Source: an uncultured Cellvibrio sp.
Lineage (GTDB): Bacteria; Pseudomonadota; Gammaproteobacteria; Pseudomonadales; Cellvibrionaceae
NCBI GenBank assembly: GCA_946886255.1
Contig: CAMPIG010000219.1
Coordinates: forward strand, 1-7,869
Direction: 5' to 3'
DNA length: 7,869 bases
Shown here: positions 7,241 to 7,869 of the stretch, in pieces
How the letters are laid out: the number at the start of each line of letters is the position of its first letter
Numbering within the stretch: position 1 is the stretch's first letter
Made by a program: the position numbers and the translations under genes
The notes under the pieces: model-generated
What the model saw: the letters and a program-made list of their open reading frames with translations, nothing else
What the model was told of the DNA's origin: nothing
Databases searched by the model: none

Positions 7241-7726
7241 TTACAATGCATTTTCAAGTGTGGTGTTTACACGGGGGGCTGCAAAAGGTATGGCGGCTTG
7301 TTCGAACCAATAGCGTTTGATTATGCCGATCACATCCATCAGGCCATCAAACGAAACCGGTTTTGTGAAATAGGAGTTGGCACCTTGCGCATAACTCAAA
7401 TCAATATCGTGTTGTGCATTGGATGTGGTGAAAATTAGCACAGGAATGTGTTTGTAAACATCACTTGTTTTGATACTCTTGAGCGCCTTACGTCCATCAA
7501 GGCGCGGCATATTCAGATCCAGCAAAATAATTGTCGGCTGGGGTTTGATGACAGATAACGTCTCCATCAATTCTTGACCATCGCTAACAAAAATTGTGTT
7601 TTCCATGGATATCTTGTGTTCGTGTAAAACATCTTTTACAAGGACTTGGTCGTCCAAATCATCATCTGCAATGATCAGTAGAGGAGTAGCGATGGTCTCA
7701 TTGTTGCCGTTGCTGCTGATTTTCAT
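7241..7726 (-). CDS. Stand-alone CheY-like response regulator (Rcp1-like)
   Basis: 161 residues forming a single receiver domain with no output domain. The phosphorylation site is D70 in LLDLNMP. The acidic metal-binding cluster is D21-D23, the conserved switch threonine is T100 or T101 in FTTSN, and the conserved lysine is K122 in FTKP. The spacing and the long loop before the lysine (DLSYAQGANSYFTKP) fit the Rcp1 group, which usually receives phosphate from a phytochrome-type or hybrid histidine kinase and acts through protein contacts. About 17 extra residues follow the receiver fold. The ATG at 7726 has GGAA 7 bases upstream. No kinase is visible in this window; one could lie beyond the right edge. 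Its partner and output cannot be told from the sequence. Confidence 0.93.
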   Translation of the reverse strand: MKISSNGNNETIATPLLIIADDDLDDQVLVKDVLHEHKISMENTIFVSDGQELMETLSVIKPQPTIILLDLNMPRLDGRKALKSIKTSDVYKHIPVLIFTTSNAQHDIDLSYAQGANSYFTKPVSFDGLMDVIGIIKRYWFEQAAIPFAAPRVNTTLENAL

Positions 7727-7792
7727 ACATATATTCCGGCAGGTGAGTTAAATCTGATGCTTAGCATGCTAGGTGCTGAAAAGCGTTTGGCC

Positions 7793-7822
7793 ATTGTATC
7801 GGCCTCGCAATAAGAATGCTAA
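7793..7822 (-). promoter_or_regulatory. Possible promoter of the response regulator
   Basis: TACAAT at 7798-7793 on the minus strand is a good -10 (5 of 6). TTAGCA at 7822-7817, 18 bases upstream, is a weak -35 (4 of 6). This gives a leader of about 60 bases that contains the perfect palindrome TAGCATGCTA at 7762-7771, which could be an operator or simple chance. Confidence 0.35.
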
Positions 7823-7869
7823 TAAAAAAGGTTGCGCCATTAGTATATTAATATCTAGAATGGTGAAAA

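Noticed and set aside
7769..7867. A 32-codon stretch open from the right edge on the minus strand
   Set aside because: It could be the end of a gene entering from the right, but it is short, hydrophobic and unrecognisable, and the likely response regulator promoter lies within it. It cannot be judged without more sequence.

Overview
The window looks like an ordinary chromosomal stretch of a gammaproteobacterium. Two proteins match well-known gammaproteobacterial families along their visible length: the nucleoid-associated protein YejK and the three-part lysine acetyltransferase Pat/PatZ. Base composition is moderate, close to half G+C. A free-living, Cellvibrio-like host is my guess from overall style; nothing here proves it. 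No phage genes, insertion sequences, tRNA, rRNA or CRISPR arrays are visible.

Layout from left to right. (1) The 5' part of yejK on the minus strand runs off the left edge, with a consensus -10 box upstream. (2) A strong 15-bp hairpin separates it from a secreted three-domain multicopper oxidase, also on the minus strand. (3) A 199-bp divergent intergenic region holds a 10-bp-phased direct repeat that resembles a binding site for an OmpR-family regulator, possibly copper-responsive. (4) On the plus strand is a small lytic-transglycosylase-fold protein without a signal peptide. Its low-complexity tail is followed, past the stop, by a degenerate 12-bp tandem repeat. (5) A full-length Pat/PatZ-type protein lysine acetyltransferase follows on the plus strand. 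(6) Only 3 bp beyond its stop, on the minus strand, lies the stop of a histone-deacetylase-family amidohydrolase. (7) A stand-alone CheY-like response regulator is on the minus strand, with a possible weak terminator behind it and a probable promoter in front of it. The last 143 bp hold no supportable gene.

The most interesting arrangement is the tail-to-tail pair of a lysine acetyltransferase and an HDAC-type deacetylase. The family assignments are firm from motifs. That they act on the same substrates, for example acetyl-CoA synthetase as in the Bacillus acuA/acuC system, is inference. The oxidase, transglycosylase and response regulator show no clear functional tie to this pair. I did not find a convincing wholly new system. 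The best loose ends are the writer/eraser pair, the repeat-bearing out-of-frame tail behind the transglycosylase, and the tandem box in front of the oxidase.
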